DNA of 64,000 bases from Mesorhizobium sp. SOD10. Its GTDB lineage: Bacteria; Pseudomonadota; Alphaproteobacteria; Rhizobiales; Rhizobiaceae. A program made the translations under genes and the position numbers. Numbering within the stretch: the first letter of the stretch is position 1; each line of letters starts with the position of its first letter. Below, one piece after another: positions 1 through 8,409 of this stretch. The stretch lies in assembly GCA_000824805.1 (NCBI GenBank), contig CCNA01000034.1:248001-312000 (forward strand). The letters run 5' to 3'. Under the pieces are notes generated by a model, which had not been told where the DNA came from, searched no databases, and worked only from the letters and a program-made list of their open reading frames with translations.

Positions 1-1220
1 CGTTCCTCGTAAAGCGAGCCCGATTCCACATATTTCCCCGGCACGAACGTGCCGAGACGCCAGCGGGTGATCGGGGTGAGGTTCGGCAGCGAATGCCCAT
101 AGAGCCTGATGGTGACCACGGTGGTGCTGACGACGCTCGCGATCTTCGCCCAGCGCCAGATGCCGTCCGAGCCCAGCAGCCGGATCGTGCGCCCGACATC
201 GGTCGATTGGAAGCCGGTATTGTCGTTGATGCCCATAATGGACGAGGCAGTGAGGTTGAACGGCGTCATCGTGTCGCCGTCTTCGTGCCAACCCATGCTT
301 TTGATATAGCTGTCGTTCTGGTTGCTGTCGTCGGTAGCCGTCCAGTTTATGCGGTACGCCTGAAACGATACCGAGTTGGAGAACTCGAAGAAGCGCTTCT
401 CGTTGCGCCCCCACCCAGTCTCCGCTGCGCGAGTGTCGAGCACGATCCAGTTGGTTCCGTCATAGCCCTCGAAGGTCCACGAGACGGGTGTGAATTGGGG
501 ACTCGATGCGAGAGACTTTATCCAGTATGCGTCGCATATTTTAGTTGTAGAGCCCGGGAAGTCATAGGCTATCCAACCGTCGCCATGCGAGCCATCGTAA
601 TAGTCGCTTGCTGCATCGTTGAATGCCTGCCACTCATTTCCTACTGAATACTTTCCTGTCACTGTGCCGCTTGGCGTAGTGACGCCTGTCATAAGAGGGT
701 GTACAGCGCCTACGTCGGATGGCGTCATCGTGGTTCCGGTGTCGTTGATCTCGTCGTAAGGCCCATCCAGAAACTGGAAGTCGGTCAACGTCCAGGTGGT
801 GTGCGCCTCGCGGGTCAGCACCTTGGGCGGATAATCGCGATGGGTGATCCACATCTGGTCGGCCGACTGCACATAGGCGAGTTCGAAAAGGTCCGCCTCG
901 AGATAGGGCGACGCGATCTCGACCGTGCCGACGCGCGCGCCATAGGCGTAAACGCGGATATACTGATCGCCGAACTCCAGGCAGTAGGCCTGCTCGGAGG
1001 AGAAGATGAAGGGAATGGCGCGGGTCTTCTTCGCCGAGTTCTTCACCTCGTTGACGAAGTAGGTGCCGCCGCGGGCGCGGATGCCGCCATGCGGGAGTGT
1101 GACGAAGTTCTCGCATTTGGCGAGTGCTGCCCGATAGAGATCGAGCGAGGCGCGCGAGTGGAGCCTCGGCGAGATTTCGCCGCGGGTGAAGACGTCCTGG
1201 ACCGGGTAGAGCGCAGTCAT
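1..1220 (-). CDS. Podovirus tail protein (tail tubular protein B-like), 3' end beyond the window
   Basis: An open frame of 406 codons starts at 1220 and runs off the left edge without a stop; I read it codon by codon. It begins MTALYPVQDVFTRGEISPRL, the opening seen in rhizobial podovirus proteins encoded directly after tail tubular protein A. The start overlaps the stop of the upstream gene by one base (TGATG), so translation is probably coupled. Residues about 163-319 look foreign: lower GC, Trp/Tyr/Asp/Gly-rich, with segments such as WIAYDF, WTFEGYDGTNW and YRINWTATD typical of an F5/8 type C (discoidin-like) sugar-binding domain. The insert is bounded by a 12-base direct repeat. Family assignment rests on position and the N-terminus; a tail knob or host-binding role is inferred. 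Confidence 0.75.
   Translation of the reverse strand, partial: MTALYPVQDVFTRGEISPRLHSRASLDLYRAALAKCENFVTLPHGGIRARGGTYFVNEVKNSAKKTRAIPFIFSSEQAYCLEFGDQYIRVYAYGARVGTVEIASPYLEADLFELAYVQSADQMWITHRDYPPKVLTREAHTTWTLTDFQFLDGPYDEINDTGTTMTPSDVGAVHPLMTGVTTPSGTVTGKYSVGNEWQAFNDAASDYYDGSHGDGWIAYDFPGSTTKICDAYWIKSLASSPQFTPVSWTFEGYDGTNWIVLDTRAAETGWGRNEKRFFEFSNSVSFQAYRINWTATDDSNQNDSYIKSMGWHEDGDTMTPFNLTASSIMGINDNTGFQSTDVGRTIRLLGSDGIWRWAKIASVVSTTVVTIRLYGHSLPNLTPITRWRLGTFVPGKYVESGSLYEE
262..732. repeat. 12-bp direct repeats bracketing an in-frame domain insertion
   Basis: GGCGTCATCGTG occurs at 262-273 and again at 721-732. The copies are 459 bases apart, exactly 153 codons, so gain or loss of the module between them keeps the tail gene in frame. 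On the coding strand each copy lies in the codons for Thr-Met-Thr-Pro (TMTPS before the insert, TMTPF after). The DNA between the copies has clearly lower GC than the rest of the gene. Confidence 0.75.
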
Positions 1221-1819
1221 CAACGAAGACTCCGGAAATCGCCGCGCCGGGTCGCCCAAGCGCCGGTATAGAGCCGGCCGCCACGCTGGATGGCGTTGGC
1301 GCTGAAGGCCGTGTCGAGGGCGCGGTCGTAAGCCGCCCGGGCAATGTCGGTCATGCCGGCCTTGTGGGTCAGCGGATGCGCGATCTTGATCGCCAGCGCC
1401 GCCACCAGCACTTCGGTGAACAGCGCGTCCCAATCGTTCGGGTCTGTCAGATTGGCGATGTAGCGGATGGTCAGCGGCCCGGGCCGGTCGGAATAGATCA
1501 GCCCCGCCTCCTGGCGCCAGGAGATCGGCTGGCCGTCCGGCTCGCCATTGCTGGTTAATGGCAGCGGGCGGATGCAATCGGCCGGCAATTCGTAGACATA
1601 GTTCAGCGTGCAATCGCCGCTGCCGGTGTCCGAGCCAGCGACCTGCGCCGAGAGGATGGCGAAGACCCAGGCATGCTTGGCGAGCTCTCCTTCGCGGGTA
1701 AGGTCGAGGTGAAGGTTGAGCAGGCGGGCCGCCTTGACGTCCTGGTCGAGACTGTCGATCGGCGCTTCGTCGAGTACGGCCAAAGCCATGTTGGCGATGT
1801 CGAGCGGGGTGATGGCCAT
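1220..1819 (-). CDS. Tail tubular protein A-like (T7 gp11-type) protein
   Basis: A 199-residue protein beginning MAITPLDIANMALAVLDEAP, the characteristic opening of phage tail tubular protein A (gp11-like) head-tail adaptors. The length matches the family (about 190-200 aa). In T7-like virions this protein forms the upper ring of the tail tube between portal and tail nozzle. It lies just before the next tail gene with a TGATG stop/start overlap, as the pair does in podoviruses. A minus-strand terminator stands about 55 bp upstream, separating it from the outer-membrane protein gene. Function by family resemblance. Confidence 0.82.
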   Translation of the reverse strand: MAITPLDIANMALAVLDEAPIDSLDQDVKAARLLNLHLDLTREGELAKHAWVFAILSAQVAGSDTGSGDCTLNYVYELPADCIRPLPLTSNGEPDGQPISWRQEAGLIYSDRPGPLTIRYIANLTDPNDWDALFTEVLVAALAIKIAHPLTHKAGMTDIARAAYDRALDTAFSANAIQRGGRLYTGAWATRRGDFRSLR

Positions 1820-1874
1820 GGGTCAGCGCCTCGTCCGGTTTGGTCGAGCAAAAATCATGGGTAACTCCGGGCAT

Positions 1875-1898
1875 GAAAAAAGCCGCCAATGGCGGCTT
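1875..1898 (-). terminator. Rho-independent terminator (minus strand)
   Basis: On the minus strand AGCCGCC-ATT-GGCGGCT forms a 7-bp stem with a 3-nt loop, followed at once by TTTTTT. It lies downstream of the outer-membrane protein gene (stop at 2138) and just upstream of the tail tubular A gene, so it should end the omp transcript before the tail genes. Confidence 0.8.
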
Positions 1899-2137
1899 GG
1901 ATTGCGTGCGTTTATCCGCAGCCCCCCTGAGGCCAGCGGCCCCTCTGGTCTAACGGACACCCCGCAAAAGGAAAATCGGACGCTGCGCCGGCTTTTTGCC
2001 CGTCGCCAACCTTACAGGACGAAATGGTTCGCCAAGGCAGCCGATCTCCCCCAAGTGGATCGCTTGTGGGGAGATGTCCGCAGGACAAAGGCGCGAACAA
2101 GCGCCGGCGCTTTAGACGCCGCCTAAGGTTCGAAAGC

Positions 2138-2797
2138 TTAGAACTTCATGCCGATGGCGACTTTGAAGTCATGCGTCTGAACCGTGTGATCCAGACGGCA
2201 ACCGAAGCCGCAATATTCCAGGGTTTTCTTGCCGAAGAAGGAGAAGTCGTACTCGCCGCGGAGGAAGACGTTATGAGTCAGCGCAACGTCGACGCCTGCG
2301 CCGACCACACCGCCGAACAAGGTGGCATCGGCCTCTGCCGGGCCGCCAGGATAAAACGTCTTGAGCCGCGCCCCGGTGATACCCGCGGTCACGAACGGCA
2401 GATATGATCCCATATCCAGACCGACTCGGCCCTTTAGCGATCCGTACAGGCCTGTCGAAACGTCAAGCGTACCAGCGCCGGGGACATCGTTAAAAGTGGA
2501 CTTCTTGAAGCGATAGCCGAGCTCGCCTTCAACGCCATAGACGACCTGGCCCGACTGGAAATTATAGCCAGCAAAGCCACCAATCGTCGCGGAACCCACG
2601 CTGTGTTTGCTCTCGACAAATGAGGGGGCGCCCGTCAGATGAATCTTGTAGTGCTCGAGTGTGCCGGCGCCGATCACACCTGCATAGGCACCTTGCCAGT
2701 TCCCCATTGGCGCTTCGGAGGACGCCAGCACGTCAGCAGCCGTAGCGGAACCGCAAAGAGCGAGACCGAAAACAGAAGCAAGAAAAAACGATTTCAT
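2138..2797 (-). CDS. Omp25/Omp31-family outer-membrane beta-barrel protein carried among phage genes
   Basis: A 219-residue protein with a clear signal peptide (hydrophobic residues 5-20, cleavage after ATA-A). Alternating beta-strand segments follow (GGFAGYNFQSG, YGVEGELGYRF, LKGRVGLDMGSYLPFVTAG, VFLRGEYDF), and it ends KVAIGMKF with the terminal Phe needed for BAM insertion. This is the layout of alphaproteobacterial Omp25/Omp31 porin-like proteins. It sits between the major capsid and tail genes, where no virion protein is expected, with a terminator after it, so it looks like lysogenic-conversion cargo. A change of host surface, such as blocking superinfection, is a possibility only. The 240 bp after it and 280 bp before it hold no gene. 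Confidence 0.85.
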   Translation of the reverse strand: MKSFFLASVFGLALCGSATAADVLASSEAPMGNWQGAYAGVIGAGTLEHYKIHLTGAPSFVESKHSVGSATIGGFAGYNFQSGQVVYGVEGELGYRFKKSTFNDVPGAGTLDVSTGLYGSLKGRVGLDMGSYLPFVTAGITGARLKTFYPGGPAEADATLFGGVVGAGVDVALTHNVFLRGEYDFSFFGKKTLEYCGFGCRLDHTVQTHDFKVAIGMKF

Positions 2798-3079
2798 GAA
2801 ATTCCCCAGCCCGATTCATAAGATGCCATTGTCTAGCCTCGGACGGTATCGGATTGCTGTAGCAAAAAGATCACTATGGGCCGAATTTCTTGGCATAAAT
2901 AGCCATTAACCGTTTGATCCGGCGCACTTATTTTAGGATTCCCTAATCCACGTGAGGCAGGCACCGATCCTTGAAATGAAGCTTTGGGCGAGAGGGCGCA
3001 AGTACATGCCGGCCCCCTCGCCGCTGGCTGGTGAACTTGCCGCGCCCGCCGATTGACGGACGAGCGCCTTGCGTTCGCC

Positions 3080-4069
3080 TTACGCTTCGGTCGTCTTCAG
3101 TGCGATGAAGCTCATGTTCTTCACGCTCGACGCGGTGCGGTCCCAGTTGGCGGCCAGCGCCAGCTCGGCGTCGGTGGCGAACTCGCCGGCGGTGGAGGCG
3201 TCGAGGAACCTCGTGCCCGGCACATGCGCCACGAAATGCCGGCGCCCGACCATTTCGGTAACGCCGCCGCCATGGCCCTGGCGCGGCTTGCGGTCGAACT
3301 CCAGCGGGCCGCCTTCGGAATTGACCGGCAGCTCGTTCCACAGGATCGCCTTGTCCTTGAACATGAAGGCCGTGTAAACGCCGGCCGCCTGCGGGATATC
3401 GTCATCGACCACGCAGCGCAGACCCATGTAATAAGGGATCAGCGGCCCGCCCTGCTCCGAGGACGGCACATAGTCGATGAGGTCGGCGAGCTTCAGCGCC
3501 TTCATCTGCTTGGAATGCATCCAGATGGTGCGGAACTTGTCCGCGCGATCGCCCATCAGATAGGCCGCCTCGATGATATCGGTGTCGACGATCGAGGCGC
3601 CGGTGGTGCGCACCAGGTCGCCGCCGTCATTGGCGACGTTGTCGGCGAGCACGCCCTTGAGGATGCCGAGCAGGGTCAGCTTGTTGGCGCGCTGCCAATA
3701 TTCGGTCTGGCGCCGCACGATCAGCTTCTGTGGATCATCGCCGGCGAGGATCGCGGTGAGATCTGGAACGCCCCAGGCCTGTGCCCGCACGTTGCGGGCG
3801 GCGATCTCGCGGCGCGAGCCGATCTTCTTCATCTCGATGGAATCGGCCGGATCGTCATTGACCGGCTCGGACGGATCGTTGCCGAGATCCTTCCATCCGG
3901 GCATGTCGACGGAGCGGCCGCCCATCGAGAGCTTCGAGGAGATCGCCGGGTCGGAAAACAGGATGCCGGCCTGGTAGATTTCGAGGGACTGGACATGCTC
4001 CTCGAACGAGTACTGGGCATAGACGGACGGAACGATCGCGTCCGCGATGCGGGTATAGGCGTCTGCCAT
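3080..4069 (-). CDS. Major capsid protein
   Basis: A 329-residue protein, MADAYTRIADAIVPSVYAQY, with the features of podovirus coat proteins: an N-terminal capture segment (IVPSVYAQYSFEEHVQSLEI), GGRSVDMPGWKDLG, then ARNVRAQAWGVPDLTAIL and a YWQRANKLTLLGILKGV helix. It is encoded directly after the scaffold gene, 39 bp away, the normal order for scaffold and capsid. No catalytic residues are expected. It should form the T7-like head shell. It appears intact and is one of the best-conserved parts of the locus. Confidence 0.85.
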   Translation of the reverse strand: MADAYTRIADAIVPSVYAQYSFEEHVQSLEIYQAGILFSDPAISSKLSMGGRSVDMPGWKDLGNDPSEPVNDDPADSIEMKKIGSRREIAARNVRAQAWGVPDLTAILAGDDPQKLIVRRQTEYWQRANKLTLLGILKGVLADNVANDGGDLVRTTGASIVDTDIIEAAYLMGDRADKFRTIWMHSKQMKALKLADLIDYVPSSEQGGPLIPYYMGLRCVVDDDIPQAAGVYTAFMFKDKAILWNELPVNSEGGPLEFDRKPRQGHGGGVTEMVGRRHFVAHVPGTRFLDASTAGEFATDAELALAANWDRTASSVKNMSFIALKTTEA

Positions 4070-4108
4070 TTGGTCTTTCCTTTGAGGTTGGTGAGATGGG
4101 GCCGGCGG

Positions 4109-5014
4109 CTAGAGCGGGTTGTTGGGCATCCAGAGATCCGGGTTTTCGCCCGCATCCCGGGCGAGCCGCCGGGCGCGTTGAGGGTCGCTTTTGACGAGGG
4201 CCGAGATCGCCGAAATATTGCGCTCGCCGGCGGCGTTGCGCCGGAAGGGATTGTGGCCCCTGGGCGCCCCGTCGGCGTCGATCGTGTCTTCGCGGAACAT
4301 CGCCTCGCCGATCGCGTGGAAGGCACGGGCGATCTGCGGATCGGTCAGGGCGCCGTCGGGCAGAAGGATGCCCTTCTGCTTGTAGGCGTCGACCAGGCCG
4401 AGCTTCTTCATCGCCCGGTTGGCGACTTCGAGCTTCTGGCGAAAGCCGTCGCTGTCGGTCGGCCCCCAGTCACGCACCAACTCGTCATGCGTGGACTCGA
4501 CCGAGCGGGCGAGCGCCGCTTGCTGCAAGCGCTGCTGCTCGGCCATGTAGCCGACAAAGCGGTCGTGATAGGCCTGGGCGATCCTGGGGCTGGCGCCCGC
4601 TTCGACCGCCCAGGCTTTGGAGGCATTGGCGAGCTCGTCCGAATAGGCGAAGTTGTCCGGCAGGTTGTCGGGCCGCCGGTATTCGACCTTCTCGGCCGAG
4701 GTCAGCGGACGCATCGCCTCCGGCAATCTGGAATGGAACCTGTCCCATTCCTCCTTCGGCGCGTCCTTTGCCGGAACGCGCAGGCTTTCGCCCTGCTGGC
4801 GCTCCAATTCCGCATAGGATGTGAAAACCCGATCGAGGCTTTCGGCCTTGGTCCAGCCCTTGGCTTCAGCGAGCTTGCGGTTGCCTTCGGAAAGACCGTC
4901 AAACCAACTTCTGCCGGCCGCCGGGGCGGACCCGTTGTCCCCGGAAACCGAAGGCGTCGCCAGGTTGCCCGCCGGCCGCGAAGCCACGGACCCGGCCTCT
5001 GCCAGATCTGTCAT
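4109..5014 (-). CDS. Capsid scaffolding protein
   Basis: A 301-residue acidic, helical protein with an Ala/Gly-rich N-terminus, then SWFDGLSEGNRKLAEAKGW and long charged helices (residues about 60-220). It lies immediately before the major capsid gene on the same strand. Size, composition and position match scaffolding or capsid-assembly proteins of T7-like phages, which are highly variable in sequence. The short C-terminal segment ENPDLWMPNNPL could be the coat-binding tail. The role comes mainly from gene order. Confidence 0.7.
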   Translation of the reverse strand: MTDLAEAGSVASRPAGNLATPSVSGDNGSAPAAGRSWFDGLSEGNRKLAEAKGWTKAESLDRVFTSYAELERQQGESLRVPAKDAPKEEWDRFHSRLPEAMRPLTSAEKVEYRRPDNLPDNFAYSDELANASKAWAVEAGASPRIAQAYHDRFVGYMAEQQRLQQAALARSVESTHDELVRDWGPTDSDGFRQKLEVANRAMKKLGLVDAYKQKGILLPDGALTDPQIARAFHAIGEAMFREDTIDADGAPRGHNPFRRNAAGERNISAISALVKSDPQRARRLARDAGENPDLWMPNNPL

Positions 5015-5080
5015 GATTGAGTTTCCTTTGTTGAGAGATTCGAAGACGTAGATGGAGGAGTGCCGCCGGCGCAGCTGCCA

Positions 5081-5250
5081 ATCTCTCCACTCGTGGGGGA
5101 GATGGCCGGCAGGCCAGAGGGGGGCGCGAAAGAACGCAGCGTTGGCCTACAAAGCGCCAACCTCGAAGGTTAGTCGAAATAGATGGGCAAGGCCGGCGGG
5201 ACAGCGCCCCCCTCTGCCCTGCCGGGCATCTCCCCCACAAGGGGGGAGAT
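5081..5250. repeat. Palindromic RIME-like repeat, about 170 bp
   Basis: The ends are long imperfect inverted repeats: ATCTCTCCACTCGTGGGGGA at 5081 pairs with the segment ending at 5250 (ATCTCCCCCACAAGGGGGGA plus GAT), and the inner arms GGCCGGCAGGCCAGAGGGGG and CCCCCTCTGCCCTGCCGGGC also pair. It fills the gap between the scaffold gene and the next structural gene. A degenerate relative may lie at about 1917-2076. Confidence 0.75.
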
Positions 5251-5264
5251 CGCAGTTCGCGCGC

Positions 5265-5837
5265 CTACGCATTATCGCCCCAGTTCTCCCACAGCAGCGT
5301 GATCGTGCCGGTCACCGCGATTGTCCCGTCGGCGTCGATATCCGCGCCGGTGGCGAAGGCGAGGTTGAGATAGAGATCAACCGGCGTCGTGGTCCCGTCG
5401 AGCGTCGAGGCGGCGGCAACGTCAGCGGTGGAGGCGGAAGACAGCGCAACTCCGGCGCCGTCCAGCGTGCGGGCGGTGGAGGCCAGCACATTGACCATGG
5501 TGCCGGCGAGCGTGGCGCTCGAGGCCGCTGTCGAACCAAGCGACCAGGTGAGCGCGGCATTGTCGTTGATGGTCGATGCACGCGTGGTCAGCACCGCGAA
5601 TTGCAGTCGCGCCGTACCGCCCTTGATGCGCACCTTGCCGTCGGTGAAATCGAAGATCTTCTGGCTCGCATAGGCGAGCGCATCGGTCACCGGCACCTGC
5701 ATGCCGGCGAAGGTGAAGACGGTGCGGTAGGAACCGCCCTGCCCGCTGCTCACGGCCTTCAGTCCGAGCTTGGGCGGTGCCAGGCCCGCGTCACGGGCGG
5801 CGGCACGGGCAAGGGTCCGGGGAAGTCCTCGGGACAT
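5265..5837 (-). CDS. Putative virion structural or decoration protein
   Basis: A 190-residue Thr/Ala/Ser/Gly-rich protein. The basic N-terminus (MSRGLPRTLARAAARD) is followed by a beta-rich body such as GGTARLQFAVLTTRAS and a C-terminus GTIAVTGTITLLWENWGDNA. The composition suggests a beta-sandwich head decoration or tail protein. It lies upstream of the scaffold gene on the same strand, separated by a palindromic repeat. I do not recognise the family; a virion role is inferred from position. Confidence 0.6.
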   Translation of the reverse strand: MSRGLPRTLARAAARDAGLAPPKLGLKAVSSGQGGSYRTVFTFAGMQVPVTDALAYASQKIFDFTDGKVRIKGGTARLQFAVLTTRASTINDNAALTWSLGSTAASSATLAGTMVNVLASTARTLDGAGVALSSASTADVAAASTLDGTTTPVDLYLNLAFATGADIDADGTIAVTGTITLLWENWGDNA

Positions 5838-6197
5838 GTCATTTCTCCATTCTTGGGGGGAATTCTTGGGTTAAGGCGTGGTTCGCGCGGCGGAGGAGGG
5901 CCAATTGCTTGGCTTTCCGACAACGAATGCCCGGAGCGGCAGCGAGGGCTGATGTTGATCAGCAGGCTGCAGGCGGCCCTTGGACGAGGCTCAACGCATC
6001 TTCGCCAGCTGATTCCGCCAGCGGCGCTAAGCTACTGTTTGCGTGGTCTTTCCGGTTTGGAAACCATGGCGTTCAACCGCCGCGAAACCGTGATTCACTT
6101 CGTGAGCGGGCTCCGCCGCCGTTCCGCCGCAATGCGACCGCAGTTCAGCTTCGTTCGCCCCCGCGTCAGTCCCTGGGGCTTCAGAGGAGTTCTAGTG
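5838..6197. other. Intergenic stretch with no gene seen
   Basis: About 360 bp between divergent genes: the structural protein gene on the minus strand and the lipoprotein gene on the plus strand. Frames through it are open but show no coding character or ribosome site until the lipoprotein start. It should hold the promoters of both genes; I could not name a convincing box. Confidence 0.5.
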
Positions 6198-6515
6198 ATG
6201 ATCATCAAAAAACCTATTCTGGCGGTGCTGATGACCGCGGCACTTGCCGGCTGCGAGACGCAGACCGAGGGTCAGCAGCGCGCCACCACCGGCGCATTGC
6301 TCGGCGGCGCCGGCGGCGCCCTGGTCGGCCAGGCGATCGGCGGCAACACCAAGAGCACGGTGATCGGTGCCGCGAGCGGCGCGCTGCTCGGCGCCGTCGT
6401 CGGCTCGGCCACCACGCCGCAGCGCCGCGGCGAGCAACTCTGCCGCTACCAGGACCGCTACGGCCGCATCTACACCGCGCCCTGCGACGACCGGTACTAC
6501 AACGGAAATTATTGA
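6198..6515 (+). CDS. Glycine-zipper (17 kDa antigen-like) outer-membrane lipoprotein
   Basis: A 105-residue lipoprotein. The start ATG at 6198 is chosen because GAGGAG lies 8 nt upstream and a lipoprotein signal follows (LMTAALAGC, lipobox LAGC). The middle is a glycine-zipper segment (GALLGGAGGALVGQAIGG, then GAASGALLGAVVGSA), as in rickettsial 17 kDa surface antigen-like proteins. The C-terminus QDRYGRIYTAPC recurs in alphaproteobacterial members. It is on the opposite strand to the phage genes and followed by a palindromic repeat, so it looks like accessory cargo. The in-frame reading extends far upstream, but that stretch lacks coding features. Confidence 0.85.
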   Translation: MIIKKPILAVLMTAALAGCETQTEGQQRATTGALLGGAGGALVGQAIGGNTKSTVIGAASGALLGAVVGSATTPQRRGEQLCRYQDRYGRIYTAPCDDRYYNGNY

Positions 6516-6528
6516 TGCTGTCGGCTTT

Positions 6529-6584
6529 GCCTTCTCCCCGTTTTACGGGGAGAAGGTGCCCCGAAGGGGCGGATGAGGGGCAGC
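6529..6584. repeat. Half-length palindromic repeat
   Basis: CCTTCTCCCCG-TTTTA-CGGGGAGAAGG is a perfect hairpin arm followed by GTGCCCCGAAGGGGCGGATGAGGGGCAGCGC. The same unit begins the full element at 23029-23155. It lies 14 bp after the lipoprotein stop and may also act as its terminator. Confidence 0.7.
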
Positions 6585-6631
6585 GCCAAGGCCTGAGATG
6601 CTGGCGCTATGAGAGGAAATTAGGGCCACCG

Positions 6632-7861
6632 TCACCGTAATTGCGAATCGGCGTAGCCCAAGTCGTTACCCACTATCGACGGCGCACCCGCCGCACGATT
6701 CAATAGATGTTCGTCAACCAGCCTTGAGACATCTGCAAAGCGCGGATCATCGACCGATAGCCGATCGACATCATATGGGTCCTTCTTGCCTGGTTCCTCG
6801 CCGTTATCCGCGCCAACGCTTCTCGCATTGTTTACCACGGCCCTGACATTATCGCCCCAGCGCCCGGAGTGAAGCCGATTCAAAATCGAGTCCACTGCCG
6901 CTTTGGCCGCTATTTCTCCTTCGCTTTGGTCATATCCCGCGGTGACGGTTTTCTTCAGGCGCAGTATATCGGCCGGTGAGAGGGAGATGGACTGAGGAAG
7001 CGTTTTTCCATCTCCCGTCAGATCGTAGGACCCGGAAGGATGCCCGTCGGGAGCGACCGCCGTCTTGTGCGCATTCAAACCATGGATCCTGGGCGCGGGA
7101 CTATGGTCGACTCCCGCCAAACCGCGCTCAAGCGCTTGCTTAATTGCGGCAACGTTCTTGAGGTGTTGCGCTCCCCCGTCACCATAGGGGTTGTAATTGA
7201 AATCCACGCCGGCTTCGTCGGTCTCAAGCGTCTTCCGGTCGATGTTCTTCGAAAGCATTTCAGGGCCGAGCTTGTAGTAGGTGACCCGTAGAGCATCCTT
7301 TTCATCATCGGAGAGCCTGTTCCAGGCGGCGGCATTCTTATCTTTGAAGAACGCGTCAGCCTTTGCGACCATCAGCCCGGCGAAGGCCATGGTTGCCTTC
7401 GGCTGGTTGAAATCGAGGATATCGTCCACGAGCTTGGGATAGTTGTTCTCGTACTGGCGCAGTTCCAGCGGATCCTGGCCGTCGGACCTATGCGAGGCCA
7501 GATAGTCTCCCAAAAGGTCTATCGCGGTTTCGATCCGAACGTTTCCGGGGCCGACATCGATCATGGCAGGGTGCAAGAATTTTGGTCCCCACGCGTTTCC
7601 GGACTTTACGTCTTCATAGTCGTCCTTGATGCTTTTGAAGAATCCGCCATTCCCGAACCAGTCGCCAAGCGACTGGCCGGCCCCGCCCCTGATGTCGAAA
7701 GCAAGATCCGGGTTGAAGCGGGTGTCATATTCGTTGGCCACGGCGCCCAGGATGGCTGTGGCCGGAACACCCAGTCGATCCGCAGCCTCCTTCGCCCAAG
7801 GCGCCACCCGCTCGATATATTGCTTGGTCTGCCTGGTAAATGTAGAAGTCGGTTCTGCCAT
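6632..7861 (-). CDS. Two-domain cell-wall hydrolase: lysozyme-like N-terminus plus SleB-like C-terminus
   Basis: A 409-residue protein. Residues about 10-60 (WAKEAADRLGVPATAILGAV, then ANEYDT with a candidate catalytic Glu) resemble the lysozyme/transglycosylase fold of phage and secretion-system effectors. Residues about 290-400 (ILRLKKTV, AAVDSILNRL, RWGDNVRAVV, FADVSRLVDEHL) match the SleB/cell-wall hydrolase 2 pattern. The C-terminal domain is shared with the virion protein encoded at 9804-11036. Peptidoglycan is the likely substrate. It is preceded by a small membrane-protein gene 11 bp upstream, which fits either a lysis pair or an effector with a partner. No signal peptide is seen. Activity is inferred. 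Confidence 0.65.
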   Translation of the reverse strand: MAEPTSTFTRQTKQYIERVAPWAKEAADRLGVPATAILGAVANEYDTRFNPDLAFDIRGGAGQSLGDWFGNGGFFKSIKDDYEDVKSGNAWGPKFLHPAMIDVGPGNVRIETAIDLLGDYLASHRSDGQDPLELRQYENNYPKLVDDILDFNQPKATMAFAGLMVAKADAFFKDKNAAAWNRLSDDEKDALRVTYYKLGPEMLSKNIDRKTLETDEAGVDFNYNPYGDGGAQHLKNVAAIKQALERGLAGVDHSPAPRIHGLNAHKTAVAPDGHPSGSYDLTGDGKTLPQSISLSPADILRLKKTVTAGYDQSEGEIAAKAAVDSILNRLHSGRWGDNVRAVVNNARSVGADNGEEPGKKDPYDVDRLSVDDPRFADVSRLVDEHLLNRAAGAPSIVGNDLGYADSQLR

Positions 7862-7872
7862 TCTATGTTTTC

Positions 7873-8199
7873 CTATTTTATCAGTTCGAAAATGTTAAAG
7901 AAATCTGTGATGAACGCCGTCCATAAATTTCCACCAATAAATGAAATTAACCAAATTACAAAATATATGTAATATATTGATGACCATGGCGACGACATAT
8001 AAATTAATCCCGAGATTACAACCATTATCATTGACTGAGGAAAAATGACAAGGAAGGCCTTTGTAAAGTAGATAGCTCCATCAGGCTCGCGAACGTACGA
8101 CGGAATTCCCGAAATGAACAAAAACAGACATATTTGAAATATTGAAACCACTATAAGAATTACCGCAAATTTCTTACGTTTTTCGACGCCACTCATCAT
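7873..8199 (-). CDS. Small multi-pass membrane protein upstream of the cell-wall hydrolase
   Basis: A 108-residue AT-rich protein with a basic start (MMSGVEKRKK) and three strong hydrophobic segments: residues about 11-30, 45-65 and 72-95. It lies 11 bp before the hydrolase gene on the same strand, so the two are probably co-transcribed. Its base composition is well below that of its neighbours, suggesting recent acquisition. It could be a holin or a membrane-located immunity protein for the hydrolase. I do not recognise a family. Confidence 0.6.
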   Translation of the reverse strand: MMSGVEKRKKFAVILIVVSIFQICLFLFISGIPSYVREPDGAIYFTKAFLVIFPQSMIMVVISGLIYMSSPWSSIYYIYFVIWLISFIGGNLWTAFITDFFNIFELIK

Positions 8200-8409
8200 C
8201 TATCTTCAACCCCCATCGCCGCCGCTGATTCTCAAGCCGTCTATCCGGGTGCAGCCGGGCAATCTTTTCAGGTCCGCATCGAGACAACAATTGGTTCTCT
8301 TGCCGACCAGCCACTTCTGCCGGAGCATGCTGGGTGGAACCAACGCACGCGTTCGACTGGACATCTCGATAAAATCCGATACAACCTCTATAAGACACTA
8401 TCTCTCGCA

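Noticed and set aside
3053..5020. 655-codon open frame on the plus strand
   Set aside because: It is antisense to the capsid and scaffold genes, lacks a ribosome site, and its Arg/Gly/Val-rich text is typical of the complement of high-GC coding DNA.
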